Source: Maribellus comscasis
GTDB taxonomy: Bacteria; Bacteroidota; Bacteroidia; Bacteroidales; Prolixibacteraceae
Direction of reading: 5' to 3'
Assembly: GCF_009762775.1 (NCBI RefSeq)
Contig: NZ_CP046401.1
Span: forward strand, 7,514,001 to 7,578,000
Length of the DNA: 64,000 bases
Both the position numbers and the translations under genes were made by a program. Within the stretch, counting starts at the first letter, position 1. Each line of letters opens with the position of its first letter. Positions 55,764 through 64,000 of this stretch are shown here, piece by piece. The notes beneath the pieces were generated by a model. That model was not told where the DNA came from and ran no database searches. It was given only the letters and a program-made list of their open reading frames with translations.

Positions 55764-57625
55764 TGACCTGAACGATAATTTGCAATAGATTCCGAAGTAT
55801 AAAGAAACCGGTTATAAACCCTGAATAATTCAATGTTTCCTTTAAATTCAGACGAAAACCGAACTTTTGGATCACCGTTTACATCCCACATAAACGGGTT
55901 AAAGCGAGCATAACCAAATGGTCGCTCACCTCCATCCCATAAATCACCGTTAATAACAAAAGTGAGCATTTTAGATTTTGCATCAACATTTATTACAATA
56001 TGATTAACGGCTTTGGGTATTATTACTCCTGGTGCAGTCGACCAAATTAACGGCGTTCTGCCATCATCCATTAAAAATTCCAACGCTCCCGATTTTAAAA
56101 TACTAATTTTAAGCCCATTGCCAATGTATTTTGCTGCATTTTGATAACCTTCCGTCTTTTCTCGACGGGTATCAAGTAATAGCTGGTCTTTTTTAAGATT
56201 GCCGGTTTTTAATTTGAATTCCAGTGAAAATCCGTCTCCCTTGTATAAATTCCCTATCCCTGGCATTGTAAACTCGCTGCCCTGTTCACAGGATTCTCCT
56301 TCAAGTTCCAGCGCAAGCCCCTCTTTTGTCATTTCCTTGTTAAGCGCCTGATTCCAGAGCATCTCAAGGTATTCAGCGGGTATTTTATGAATTCTTGCAA
56401 TCGTTTTTTGTGTTTCTGTAAAATAGTATTCTCCGTTATCTTCAATCCAGTCGGGATAGGAAATTCCATTGAAATAGTCCATGTCGTAAAGAAAAACTTC
56501 GGGTTGGCTCCAGTAAATATATCCGTCTTTCTCTATACCTCCTGCAAGCCAGGTTGGATTGCGGTTTCCAAGTGGATGGCTGCTGTAGTTTCGGGAACTG
56601 TTGTTATGAAAAAACATCGCATATTTCCCATTACTAAATTTATAAATCTTGTTAAAACACCGCGGTTGTTTCATGAGCTTCCCACCGGGTGAATAACTAG
56701 CCCACTCCGGTGTTGTCCATGTATGCCCATTATCTCTGCTGTAAACCTGGGCATTATGTCCCTGGTTGGTTCGGTATACACAATACAGGCTTCCATCGCT
56801 TAACGAAACAATATTATGTTCATCGGCGACCTGCCCCTGCGGAGGGAGTAATCCTTTATTACCATCAGGGAGTGTCTCCCATTCTATCTTCTCAGGATCT
56901 TTTTCAAAAAGAATGTTGGAGCTTTTCAGAATTGCTCCTGAACCACTTTCCATAAATCCTTCACCAAAATTACCCACTTTTGAGAGTGGAAAATACACTG
57001 CATTTTCATGTACAATTGGCAAGGCCACACTCCAAAAAAACTGAATTTTTCCTTTATAAATATTTTTATCATCGATTTCGAAATTCCGTGCAGGGACTTC
57101 ATAGTGTTTTTCCGACCAGGAATATCCACCATCATCGGAATACTTCATCATCATTTTCCCGAATGTATCAACACGCTTTATCGGAACTCCACTTGAATTC
57201 AGTACCTCACGCCTATTCTCAGAATTATAAGTATAAAACACATAAATTCTACCCGATGGAATTATCAACGGGGTAATCCATGAAGCTTCTGGTCCGGTAG
57301 CAGGTTCGATATCTATCAACGGACTCCATGTTTTTCCTTTGTCCTTACTGATTGTGGAAACAACATGTTGCCCGGGTTGCCCTTCACGACCGGCACCTGT
57401 GGTTAAAACAACTACCCACTCACCTTTACTATTTATCACGGAGTAAGGTTGATCACAGTATCCCTCATCTGGAATAATCGCCACTGCATTTTCAATATTC
57501 CTCCAGTCTTTTTCCTGCGAATAAATATCAGTAGCATAAAACAGAAAAACAAAAAGCAGTGTCAAACCAATGAAACCGTATATATGCTTTCCTCTCCTGA
57601 ATTGATTATGTGCCATTTTTTGCAT
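55760..57625 (-). CDS. Asp-box (BNR) sialidase-fold protein with LamG-like C-terminus
   Basis: This 621-residue protein carries three Asp boxes of the S-x-D-x-G-x-x-W kind (SKDKGKTW, SDDGGYSW, SRDNGHTW). Conserved runs include ENAVAIIPDEGYCDQPY near the start, GLLPPQGQVADEHNIV and MKQPRCFNKIYKFSNGKYAMFFHNN. A concanavalin/LamG-like domain follows from about residue 440 (GFSLEFKLKTG; NHIVINVDAKSKMLTF). The sialidase arginine triad cannot be confirmed from a single sequence, so neuraminidase activity is open. Close paralogues are at 59155, 62262 and 57655. The hydrophobic segment is preceded by a long basic N-terminus. Confidence 0.75.
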   Translation of the reverse strand: MQKMAHNQFRRGKHIYGFIGLTLLFVFLFYATDIYSQEKDWRNIENAVAIIPDEGYCDQPYSVINSKGEWVVVLTTGAGREGQPGQHVVSTISKDKGKTWSPLIDIEPATGPEASWITPLIIPSGRIYVFYTYNSENRREVLNSSGVPIKRVDTFGKMMMKYSDDGGYSWSEKHYEVPARNFEIDDKNIYKGKIQFFWSVALPIVHENAVYFPLSKVGNFGEGFMESGSGAILKSSNILFEKDPEKIEWETLPDGNKGLLPPQGQVADEHNIVSLSDGSLYCVYRTNQGHNAQVYSRDNGHTWTTPEWASYSPGGKLMKQPRCFNKIYKFSNGKYAMFFHNNSSRNYSSHPLGNRNPTWLAGGIEKDGYIYWSQPEVFLYDMDYFNGISYPDWIEDNGEYYFTETQKTIARIHKIPAEYLEMLWNQALNKEMTKEGLALELEGESCEQGSEFTMPGIGNLYKGDGFSLEFKLKTGNLKKDQLLLDTRREKTEGYQNAAKYIGNGLKISILKSGALEFLMDDGRTPLIWSTAPGVIIPKAVNHIVINVDAKSKMLTFVINGDLWDGGERPFGYARFNPFMWDVNGDPKVRFSSEFKGNIELFRVYNRFLYTSESIANYRSGQ

Positions 57626-57654
57626 TTTTTAGTTAGATAAATCCGAATAAAACT

Positions 57655-59118
57655 TTATTGAACTCCATCCAAATATTTCCCCAATAAAAACCTTTTTCGA
57701 TCGGGATACCAAAGTATTGTTCTTCCCTGAAACTCGGTAATGCTTGGATAGGTGCCAATTTCTGCCGACATTTTTGGAGGAACAGCGATATCATGCGTAT
57801 TAAGCAGTTCCACCGGTTCACTAAACCAAATGGGTTGGGTTCCATCCTGTTTGAATTCCCCAACTGTATAATATGTAGGGTTTCGAACAATATTTGCAAC
57901 ATTGATACCCCACTTTTTATCTGCCTGATCGTAACCAAGCCTTTTTCCGTTGTTATTATGAAAAACCAGAACAAACTTTCCATTGTCAAGTTTGTATAAG
58001 GGGCAAGGTGACATGGGATGTGGAATTCCCTTTCCATCATCTGAATATTTCAGCATTTTCGGTATTTCCCATGTTTTCCCGTTATCTGATGAAACTGAAT
58101 AATAAATATATCCCGTCATATTTCGCATAATGGTAAACAACCTGCCATCAGGCAAAAGAACTACTGCCGGTTCCTGGGCTACCGACATGTATGGATAAAC
58201 GGGATTTTGAACTTCCAGCCCTTTGTCATTTTCAGGATACCATTCAATTTTTATTTCTTCAGGAGAAGGATTTTCATCGATGTTTACAAATCGCATAAAA
58301 TAACATCTCGAATCTGCATTTACCCAGTTCTTTTCGCTTTTCATGACAGTTTCTGATGTAATAAGGGTATATCCGGCAATCCATTTCCCTTCTTCGTCTT
58401 TAATAGGTTTTTGCCAAACAATCCAGTTCTTTGGGTATTTAGCATCAGGATTATCGTATTTTGAACGGGGCATTTCAATTTCTTTGGGTTCCGTCCATGT
58501 ATGTCCATTGTCATCCGAAAAAATACATCCCATTGCTCCGCTTCCCTGCCGGCTGTTATCATATATTTCGATTTCTTTTGTATAGAAAACGTATATTCTG
58601 CCATTTCTCGAAATGATGGGAAAACCCCAGCTCGCCTGCAATCCACCTTTTCCATATTTTGCACCAACTAAATATTCAGGTTCCGACCAATTGATGGCAT
58701 CCGAACTCCGTGCCAAAACCAAATGATTATCGCCCCGGCCTTCTACCGAACTTTGTGTCCATAAAGCAATAAGTTCTTCGCTTTTAGGCGCCTTAAACAC
58801 AAGAAAATGCTCGTTATCGCCATTATAAATTCCAGAGCCTGTCGGAACAAAAACACAAACGTCGGGATTACTTCGTTTCCACTCTACATCAGGATCTCCA
58901 AGTGGTATGTCCTTGCCATACTTCCCAAAAGGATAATTCATTTTGATTAGTTCGTCCCTGCTAAAAAGATTTTTAATCCCTGATTCTTCCTGAATTCTAT
59001 CTTGGTTAGTATCTTTTTTCCCCGTTGCACATGAAGAAAGCAAAACAACAAATACCAAAAACAGAAGAAAGTTACCATTCTCCTTTATCCTAATTTTAAA
59101 TCTGATCTTTTTATTCAT
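57655..59118 (-). CDS. Asp-box (BNR) sialidase-fold lipoprotein
   Basis: About 487 residues from ATG 59118 (an in-frame TTG at 59154 is less likely), with lipobox VVLLSSC-ATG. Asp boxes SDDNGHTW and SSDNGKTW are seen, as is a PHPMSPCPLYKLDNGKFVLVFHNN run comparable to its paralogues. It lacks the LamG-like C-terminal domain of the other three. It would sit on the cell surface. It lies 36 nt downstream of the next BNR gene and 29 nt before the one after. Confidence 0.75.
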   Translation of the reverse strand: MNKKIRFKIRIKENGNFLLFLVFVVLLSSCATGKKDTNQDRIQEESGIKNLFSRDELIKMNYPFGKYGKDIPLGDPDVEWKRSNPDVCVFVPTGSGIYNGDNEHFLVFKAPKSEELIALWTQSSVEGRGDNHLVLARSSDAINWSEPEYLVGAKYGKGGLQASWGFPIISRNGRIYVFYTKEIEIYDNSRQGSGAMGCIFSDDNGHTWTEPKEIEMPRSKYDNPDAKYPKNWIVWQKPIKDEEGKWIAGYTLITSETVMKSEKNWVNADSRCYFMRFVNIDENPSPEEIKIEWYPENDKGLEVQNPVYPYMSVAQEPAVVLLPDGRLFTIMRNMTGYIYYSVSSDNGKTWEIPKMLKYSDDGKGIPHPMSPCPLYKLDNGKFVLVFHNNNGKRLGYDQADKKWGINVANIVRNPTYYTVGEFKQDGTQPIWFSEPVELLNTHDIAVPPKMSAEIGTYPSITEFQGRTILWYPDRKRFLLGKYLDGVQ

Positions 59119-59154
59119 TATTAATTCTGTTTGTATTTTCACTAAAAACAACAA

Positions 59155-60918
59155 CTATTTCTTCCCTTTCGTCAATGAGTGGTAGTTACCTATTGCTTCT
59201 GAAGTTGTAAGGTATCGGTTATAAATTCTCAATTTTTTAACTGAGCCGTCAAAAGAGGGGGCTATTTTTAAGTGCTTATTTCCCTTAATATTTTTAATAT
59301 CCGGGCTAAACCACGACCAGCCCTGCAAACGATATCTTCCGCCATCACATAATTTTCCGTTTACAACAGATGTAATTAGATTGGCCTGACCATCGACAAT
59401 AAAGATTACGTGATTCTTTCCTTCTGTCACCATTCCCGGCTCCGTATCCCAAAAAACTTTTTGTTCTGCATCCTGCAAACTCAGTCCGACGGTTCTTTGG
59501 GGAGTTACTTTAATTCTTATTCCATTTCCGCTCTCATCTGCATTATCCAGAATTACCTGATTGGGTTTTAATTCATCACTATCAAAAAGTATTTCAATTG
59601 AAACGGAACCTTGCTCCAGATCAGGAAGTTCAGGGGAAGCCAAATCCGTTTTCGAAGGAATATTATCTTTCTCAAGCACCAGACCTTTTGTCGTTACGTT
59701 TTTCGCCGTTCCTTGGTTCCAAAGCCCTTCCAGCAAATCCTTATTAATGAGATGAACCCTTGCTACAGTCTTTTGTGTTTCGGTTATCCAGTAATTTCCA
59801 TTCTCTTCAATCAAATCGGGATAACTCATTCCGCGTATGTCCTGCGAACCATAGATTAATACTTCCGGTTGCGACCATTTTATTTTTCCCTTCACTTCAA
59901 TGCCACCAGATATCCACACCGGGTTCCGATGTCCGGTATATCCCTTTATATTATTGTTGTGATGCCATAAAAGATATTTACCGTTTGACGCTTTAAAAAC
60001 CCTTGGACAAGCTCTTGGATTTTTTATAACCCTACCATCGGCATAGGTGGCGTATTCCGGTGTACTCCAGTTTTTCCCGTTATCAGCACTGTAGGAGTTT
60101 GCCGGATATCCCTCACTGGTTCTGTACATACAATACAAACCGCCGTTATTCAATGGAACAACATTATGCTCTTCCTGTGTAACTCCAAGCGGCGTGAAAC
60201 TTATTCCCGTATTACCCTCGGGGAGAAGTTCCCAATGAAGTTTGGAAGGATCTTTTTCTGTATTAATATTATCTGATTTGTATAAAAAACCTTCTCCCAT
60301 ATCCTGCGGATGAATACCCATTTTTGTAAAAGAAAAATACATGGATTTTTCGTGGGAAAATGGTTTTGAAATTCCCCAAAACAACTGAACTTCCCCATTC
60401 CACGGATTAATAAAATCAACGGTAGTTTTTCGCATTGGAATGCGGTATCGATTAGACCAGGTACGTCCATTGTCATCGGAATATTTATAACAATACCAAC
60501 CCAACTCCGTGTTATGGTTTCTGACAACAGGTTCCCCGTTCGGGTAACTTTTAATGGAATCGCCGTTAAAAGTGTAAAAAACATATATGCGCCCGTAAGG
60601 TGTTATGTAAGGGATTCCCCATGATGAAGGGGGAGCATCCGACTCTTCAATATTAATAAGCTGCGACCAGGTTTTTCCATGATCGGAACTTATAGCAGCT
60701 ACCATATGTTGCCCAACCTGGCTTTCAGTGCCGGGACCTGTGGTTAAGACACATATCCAGTCTTTATTTTTTGCAACTACAACATACGGTTGATCAGCAT
60801 AATTTTCATCAGGGATAATCCCTACAGCATTATCAATAAACCTCCAATCGCAATTTCCCTGCGCATAAATACCAACTACTGCAAAACAGAAAAGAATTAC
60901 AAAGGCTGTTTTTTTCAT
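59155..60918 (-). CDS. Asp-box (BNR) sialidase-fold protein with LamG-like C-terminus
   Basis: A 587-residue paralogue of 55760-57625 with signal peptide (VILFCFAVVGIYAQG). Asp boxes are SSDHGKTW, SDDNGRTW and SADNGKNW. The block KNPRACPRVFKASNGKYLLWHHNN, then GHRNPVWISGGIEVKGK, is nearly the same in the protein at 62262. The LamG-like part (about 430-570) contains GMVTEGKNHVIFIV. Shared sequence with neighbours suggests tandem duplication. Confidence 0.78.
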   Translation of the reverse strand: MKKTAFVILFCFAVVGIYAQGNCDWRFIDNAVGIIPDENYADQPYVVVAKNKDWICVLTTGPGTESQVGQHMVAAISSDHGKTWSQLINIEESDAPPSSWGIPYITPYGRIYVFYTFNGDSIKSYPNGEPVVRNHNTELGWYCYKYSDDNGRTWSNRYRIPMRKTTVDFINPWNGEVQLFWGISKPFSHEKSMYFSFTKMGIHPQDMGEGFLYKSDNINTEKDPSKLHWELLPEGNTGISFTPLGVTQEEHNVVPLNNGGLYCMYRTSEGYPANSYSADNGKNWSTPEYATYADGRVIKNPRACPRVFKASNGKYLLWHHNNNIKGYTGHRNPVWISGGIEVKGKIKWSQPEVLIYGSQDIRGMSYPDLIEENGNYWITETQKTVARVHLINKDLLEGLWNQGTAKNVTTKGLVLEKDNIPSKTDLASPELPDLEQGSVSIEILFDSDELKPNQVILDNADESGNGIRIKVTPQRTVGLSLQDAEQKVFWDTEPGMVTEGKNHVIFIVDGQANLITSVVNGKLCDGGRYRLQGWSWFSPDIKNIKGNKHLKIAPSFDGSVKKLRIYNRYLTTSEAIGNYHSLTKGKK

Positions 60919-61157
60919 ACGTATAAATTTTCAATTTTGGTCTCAATATTTTTCGTATCAGGTCTTCATTTTCAAGTACCCTGGCAACGGCATGGAATTC
61001 GCATGAGAATCTATTCATTCCGTTTGGTGTTTTGTATAATCATGCTCATTTCATATCTTTTTCTCTTAAAATCAACTTTAAAAAGGAAAGGTCATTCAAA
61101 TGATTTCCATCACAGAACACCCTTTCCAGTAACTAACTAAACTATTTAAATCGAATT

Positions 61158-62249
61158 TCATTTAATCACTTTATTAATATACTTTTCCCATATCCTGCCT
61201 GCTTCATTTTCATCTTTTACCACAGTTATGACTGCCAGTCCCTGCGGCAGGAGGTTACTGAATATCCACTCCAAATCATTTTCCGGAATATCACCCCAGA
61301 TAATTAATGGCTTATTTTTCATAATCTGAGCATAGACAGATTGAAGTGATTCGGCAGATGGTCCACCGCTGTCGATATGCAGTTCCAGCGCAGTAAAATC
61401 CATATTTATGTAATATTCATAAGGAAAATAACCATTGGAATGCTGATGCATAATACACCCGCCAAAAGCATTTACAATTTGTTCATCCCATTTTCTGATA
61501 AAGGCATTATACAAATCGGGAGATAAAATTGCTGCTGCATCTTCCTGATGCCATATTGTTCCTTTGGGAGCCCAGGCATTATAATAAAACGAACCAATTC
61601 CTCCATAAAAATCCGGAATATGCTCAATTTGCATTTTTCCAAACTGAATCCAAAAATCCGTTAATTTTTCAGCAACAGCGTTTATCTCATCCGGTTTTTC
61701 AAGCATTGCAAAAATGAGGTTCTCCGTGCCATAAAGTAATGATAACAAATCAGATATTCCACGCATACGGGTAGTTGCCAGAGGATAACGTCTGTTACTT
61801 TGTTTTGTCATTTGTTCAAGAAACTCAATAGCCTTTTTCACCCACTTATTTTCCAATGAGAACTCAGGGATATCGGCGGCTCCTCTAAACTCTGGTAACG
61901 GTTCTGCATGAATCGAACCAGAAGAATAACTACTAAGGAGTATTGGACATCCAAGCGCGGCTTCGACCCATGGAATTCCCCAATAGATGCTGGCACTCCA
62001 GATAAAATCGCCTCCACATCTTTCATGTTCCTCAAACAAGTAGTCGTAATCGTTTAAATATGCTTCAATACTAAAATGGTCAGGGGAAAGTATTGTTCTT
62101 TCGGGAATAGATTTTGCAGCCGGATACCTGTGTACCGGATATTCACTTCCCAAAAAAAATCCCAGTAAAGGACGGTCGTTTTTACGGGCATAAAACAATT
62201 TGAATTGTTCTATCCTTTCTTCGATACTTTTTTTCCAGTTGCTATTCAT
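61158..62249 (-). CDS. Uroporphyrinogen decarboxylase-like protein
   Basis: A 363-residue soluble TIM-barrel protein of the URO-D/MtaA-like superfamily. Seen: GIPWVEAALGCPI, RMRGISDLLSLLYGTENLIFAM, DIPENDLEWIFSN and a HQHSNGYFPYEYY stretch where the superfamily keeps metal- or substrate-binding residues. The N-terminal catalytic aspartate region of true HemE is not obvious, so this is not a heme enzyme. Its tight placement between BNR genes (12 nt from one) suggests sugar or methyl-group chemistry linked to the glycan. Substrate unknown. Confidence 0.65.
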   Translation of the reverse strand: MNSNWKKSIEERIEQFKLFYARKNDRPLLGFFLGSEYPVHRYPAAKSIPERTILSPDHFSIEAYLNDYDYLFEEHERCGGDFIWSASIYWGIPWVEAALGCPILLSSYSSGSIHAEPLPEFRGAADIPEFSLENKWVKKAIEFLEQMTKQSNRRYPLATTRMRGISDLLSLLYGTENLIFAMLEKPDEINAVAEKLTDFWIQFGKMQIEHIPDFYGGIGSFYYNAWAPKGTIWHQEDAAAILSPDLYNAFIRKWDEQIVNAFGGCIMHQHSNGYFPYEYYINMDFTALELHIDSGGPSAESLQSVYAQIMKNKPLIIWGDIPENDLEWIFSNLLPQGLAVITVVKDENEAGRIWEKYINKVIK

Positions 62250-62261
62250 AATTAAACCAAT

Positions 62262-64000
62262 TCAATTCTCTTTTGAATTCAGATTCAAAAAAAGCTCTTT
62301 ACCTAAAAAATTACGATGATTCCCGATAAGCTCAGAATTCATTAGTGGCCGGTTGTATATCCTCATGTGGGTTAATTTAGTTCCAAAATTTACTCCTTGT
62401 CCCCTTTCAAATTTTCCTATTTCAATGTTATTAAAATCAATATCTTCCATTTTAGGCTTAAAATGCGTCCATCCATACTGGCGAAAATTCCTTCCATTAC
62501 ATACGGTTCCGTTTACCACAAACTGAATTATTTTTGAGCCATTGTCAATTGAAACACTAACACAATTTTCACCAAATGCTTTTATCAATCCCGGATCTGA
62601 ATTCCATTTAGTAGTCTGGTTACCATCATTTATTACTATTTGGATTGCCCCAAACTCACCTGACTGTAATTCGACTATTTTTCCGTTTTTGCTCTGGACT
62701 ATTAAAACCGGCTGACCAGAAACCAAATTTGAAAGTTCAATCCGAAAATCAATGGTAAATCCAGTTTGAAACTGACTACTGTCTTCATAAGGAATACTTA
62801 GTTTTCGTCCAACTTCAAGGTCGTTTTCACTCCACTCCCCCAAAAGGCTTTCGGTTGTAACTGTTTTTCGATCAAACTGACTCCAGATCTTATCAAAAAA
62901 ACCATCCGGAATAGCATGACATCTTGCATCTTCTTTATTTGTTTCACTAACCCAATATTTACGATCCTGTTCAATTAAATCGGGATAGCTCATTCGTGTA
63001 TCAATGTTTTCTTCATAAATAAGGATTTCCGGCTGACTCCATATTATTTTACCCTTTCGTTCTATGCCTCCGCTTATCCACGCTGGATTTCTTGAATTAA
63101 AATTCCAACCCCCATGATTATGATACCAAAAAAGATATTTACCATTTTTACATTTCCATATTCTTGGGCATGCCCTGGGATTCTTTAATTTGAATCCATT
63201 TTCGTATTCAGGAGGCTGAGGTAAGGTCCAGTTTTTTCCTCCATCCGTAGAATAAGATTCAGCCGGATAGCCAGATATTGTCCGGTACATACAATAAATA
63301 GAGCCATTATTCAGTTGAAAAATATTCTGTTCGGAATTAATAGGGCCAAGGGAAGGATTTTTTAAGCCATACTCTCCCTCCGGCAACATTTTCCATTTCA
63401 ACTTTTGCGGATTTTTTTCAGAATGAATATTATCACATCTGAAAAACCAACCTTCACTATTATGTGCCGAATACTGACCAATTTTGGTAAAAGCAAACAT
63501 CATCCCGTTATCAACATCAACAGGCTTACCAATCCCCCACATGATCTGCACTTTACCACTCCAGTTGTTATTTAGATCCACGGGAGTTTTCCTTACATCA
63601 AGACGATATCTTTTCGACCAGCTTATACCTTCATCATCAGAATATTTATAACAATACCAGCCTAACATATCCTCTCTTATATTTTTTCTGTCTCCAAGTT
63701 GATGGATTTTGTCTCCGTTGTAATCGTAAAAAACAAAAACCCTTCCATAGCTGGTAAGGTATGGCATTGCCCATGATGCAGATTCTTTCCCGGGAGATTC
63801 TATTCTGACAGTGTCCGACCAGGTTTTCCCCTGATCTTCACTAATACAGCTAACTATATGTTGTCCTCCGGTTCCCTCACGACCTTCATTAGTAGTAAAA
63901 ACACACAACCATTTGCCATTTTCCAGCACAACTACATAGGGTTGATCACAATATCCATTTGTGTAAATAGAACTTCCATTCTTTGCATTACGCCAATCCG
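62262..64000 (-). CDS. Asp-box (BNR) sialidase-fold protein, N-terminus off the window (partial)
   Basis: The open frame runs past base 64000, so the 5' end is missing. The visible start already reads DWRNAKNGSS then YTNGYCDQPYVVV, the same entry motif as its paralogues, so only the signal sequence and a few residues are lost. Asp boxes SEDQGKTW, SDDEGISW and STDGGKNW, and the LKNPRACPRIWKCKNGKYLFWYHNH block, are present. A LamG-like C-terminal domain includes FTIDFRIELSNLVSGQP. It shares an operon with the UROD-like gene (12 nt). Confidence 0.8.
   Translation of the reverse strand, partial: DWRNAKNGSSIYTNGYCDQPYVVVLENGKWLCVFTTNEGREGTGGQHIVSCISEDQGKTWSDTVRIESPGKESASWAMPYLTSYGRVFVFYDYNGDKIHQLGDRKNIREDMLGWYCYKYSDDEGISWSKRYRLDVRKTPVDLNNNWSGKVQIMWGIGKPVDVDNGMMFAFTKIGQYSAHNSEGWFFRCDNIHSEKNPQKLKWKMLPEGEYGLKNPSLGPINSEQNIFQLNNGSIYCMYRTISGYPAESYSTDGGKNWTLPQPPEYENGFKLKNPRACPRIWKCKNGKYLFWYHNHGGWNFNSRNPAWISGGIERKGKIIWSQPEILIYEENIDTRMSYPDLIEQDRKYWVSETNKEDARCHAIPDGFFDKIWSQFDRKTVTTESLLGEWSENDLEVGRKLSIPYEDSSQFQTGFTIDFRIELSNLVSGQPVLIVQSKNGKIVELQSGEFGAIQIVINDGNQTTKWNSDPGLIKAFGENCVSVSIDNGSKIIQFVVNGTVCNGRNFRQYGWTHFKPKMEDIDFNNIEIGKFERGQGVNFGTKLTHMRIYNRPLMNSELIGNHRNFLGKELFLNLNSKEN

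Overview
The window comes from a Bacteroidota chromosome, most likely an anaerobic or marine glycan degrader of the Bacteroidales/Marinilabiliales type. The evidence is a SusC/SusD pair with its own ECF sigma factor and FecR anti-sigma, many secreted glycoside hydrolases, CTnDOT-type conjugation genes with RteC, and several TAnnTTTG promoter boxes. The finer taxonomic placement is a guess.

Region 1 (1-10,015) is the regulatory and DNA-transfer part of an integrative conjugative element (ICE). It holds a minus-strand tra operon (TM protein, TraE, TraF, TraG, TraI-like, and a partial secreted protein), about 1 kb of GC-rich DNA without a convincing gene, a lipoprotein/beta-barrel cargo gene, a coupled HTH / winged-helix / DnaC-like ATPase operon, a small conserved-looking protein with a structured leader, and rteC. 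The same 19-bp palindrome lies 61-62 nt upstream of the first genes of both the tra operon and the HTH operon.

Region 2 (10,200-30,500) is a mannose-rich glycan locus: a pseudogene scar, GH20, a GH5-like enzyme, a tightly coupled phosphomannose isomerase / ROK kinase / LutABC block, an MFS transporter, GH92, SusD, SusC, FecR and an ECF sigma factor. Outer enzymes trim N-glycan-like chains, SusCD imports pieces, GH92 and GH20 release mannose and HexNAc, and the MFS protein, ROK kinase and isomerase would carry the sugar into glycolysis. An IntDOT-like integrase and a tRNA-Arg(TCT) close the region (31,152-32,718). This locus may therefore be ICE cargo.

Region 3 (32,811-47,300) is housekeeping DNA (asnA, acyl-CoA dehydrogenase, an MFS protein, an MBL hydrolase, a RsmI-like methylase). 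It is interrupted by two IS elements and a compact four-gene operon that looks like a biological-conflict system: a TIR-like/DUF4062 protein, an adaptor sharing a short peptide with it, a STAND NTPase with WD40 repeats, and a two-TM SLATT/DUF4231 protein.

Region 4 (47,278-64,000) starts at what looks like the displaced 3' end of a tRNA-Pro gene. It continues with a sulfated/fucosylated glycan locus: three GH29 fucosidase-like proteins, an SGNH sialate-O-acetylesterase-like protein, a sulfatase, four Asp-box (BNR) sialidase-fold proteins and a uroporphyrinogen-decarboxylase-like protein. This locus runs off the right edge.
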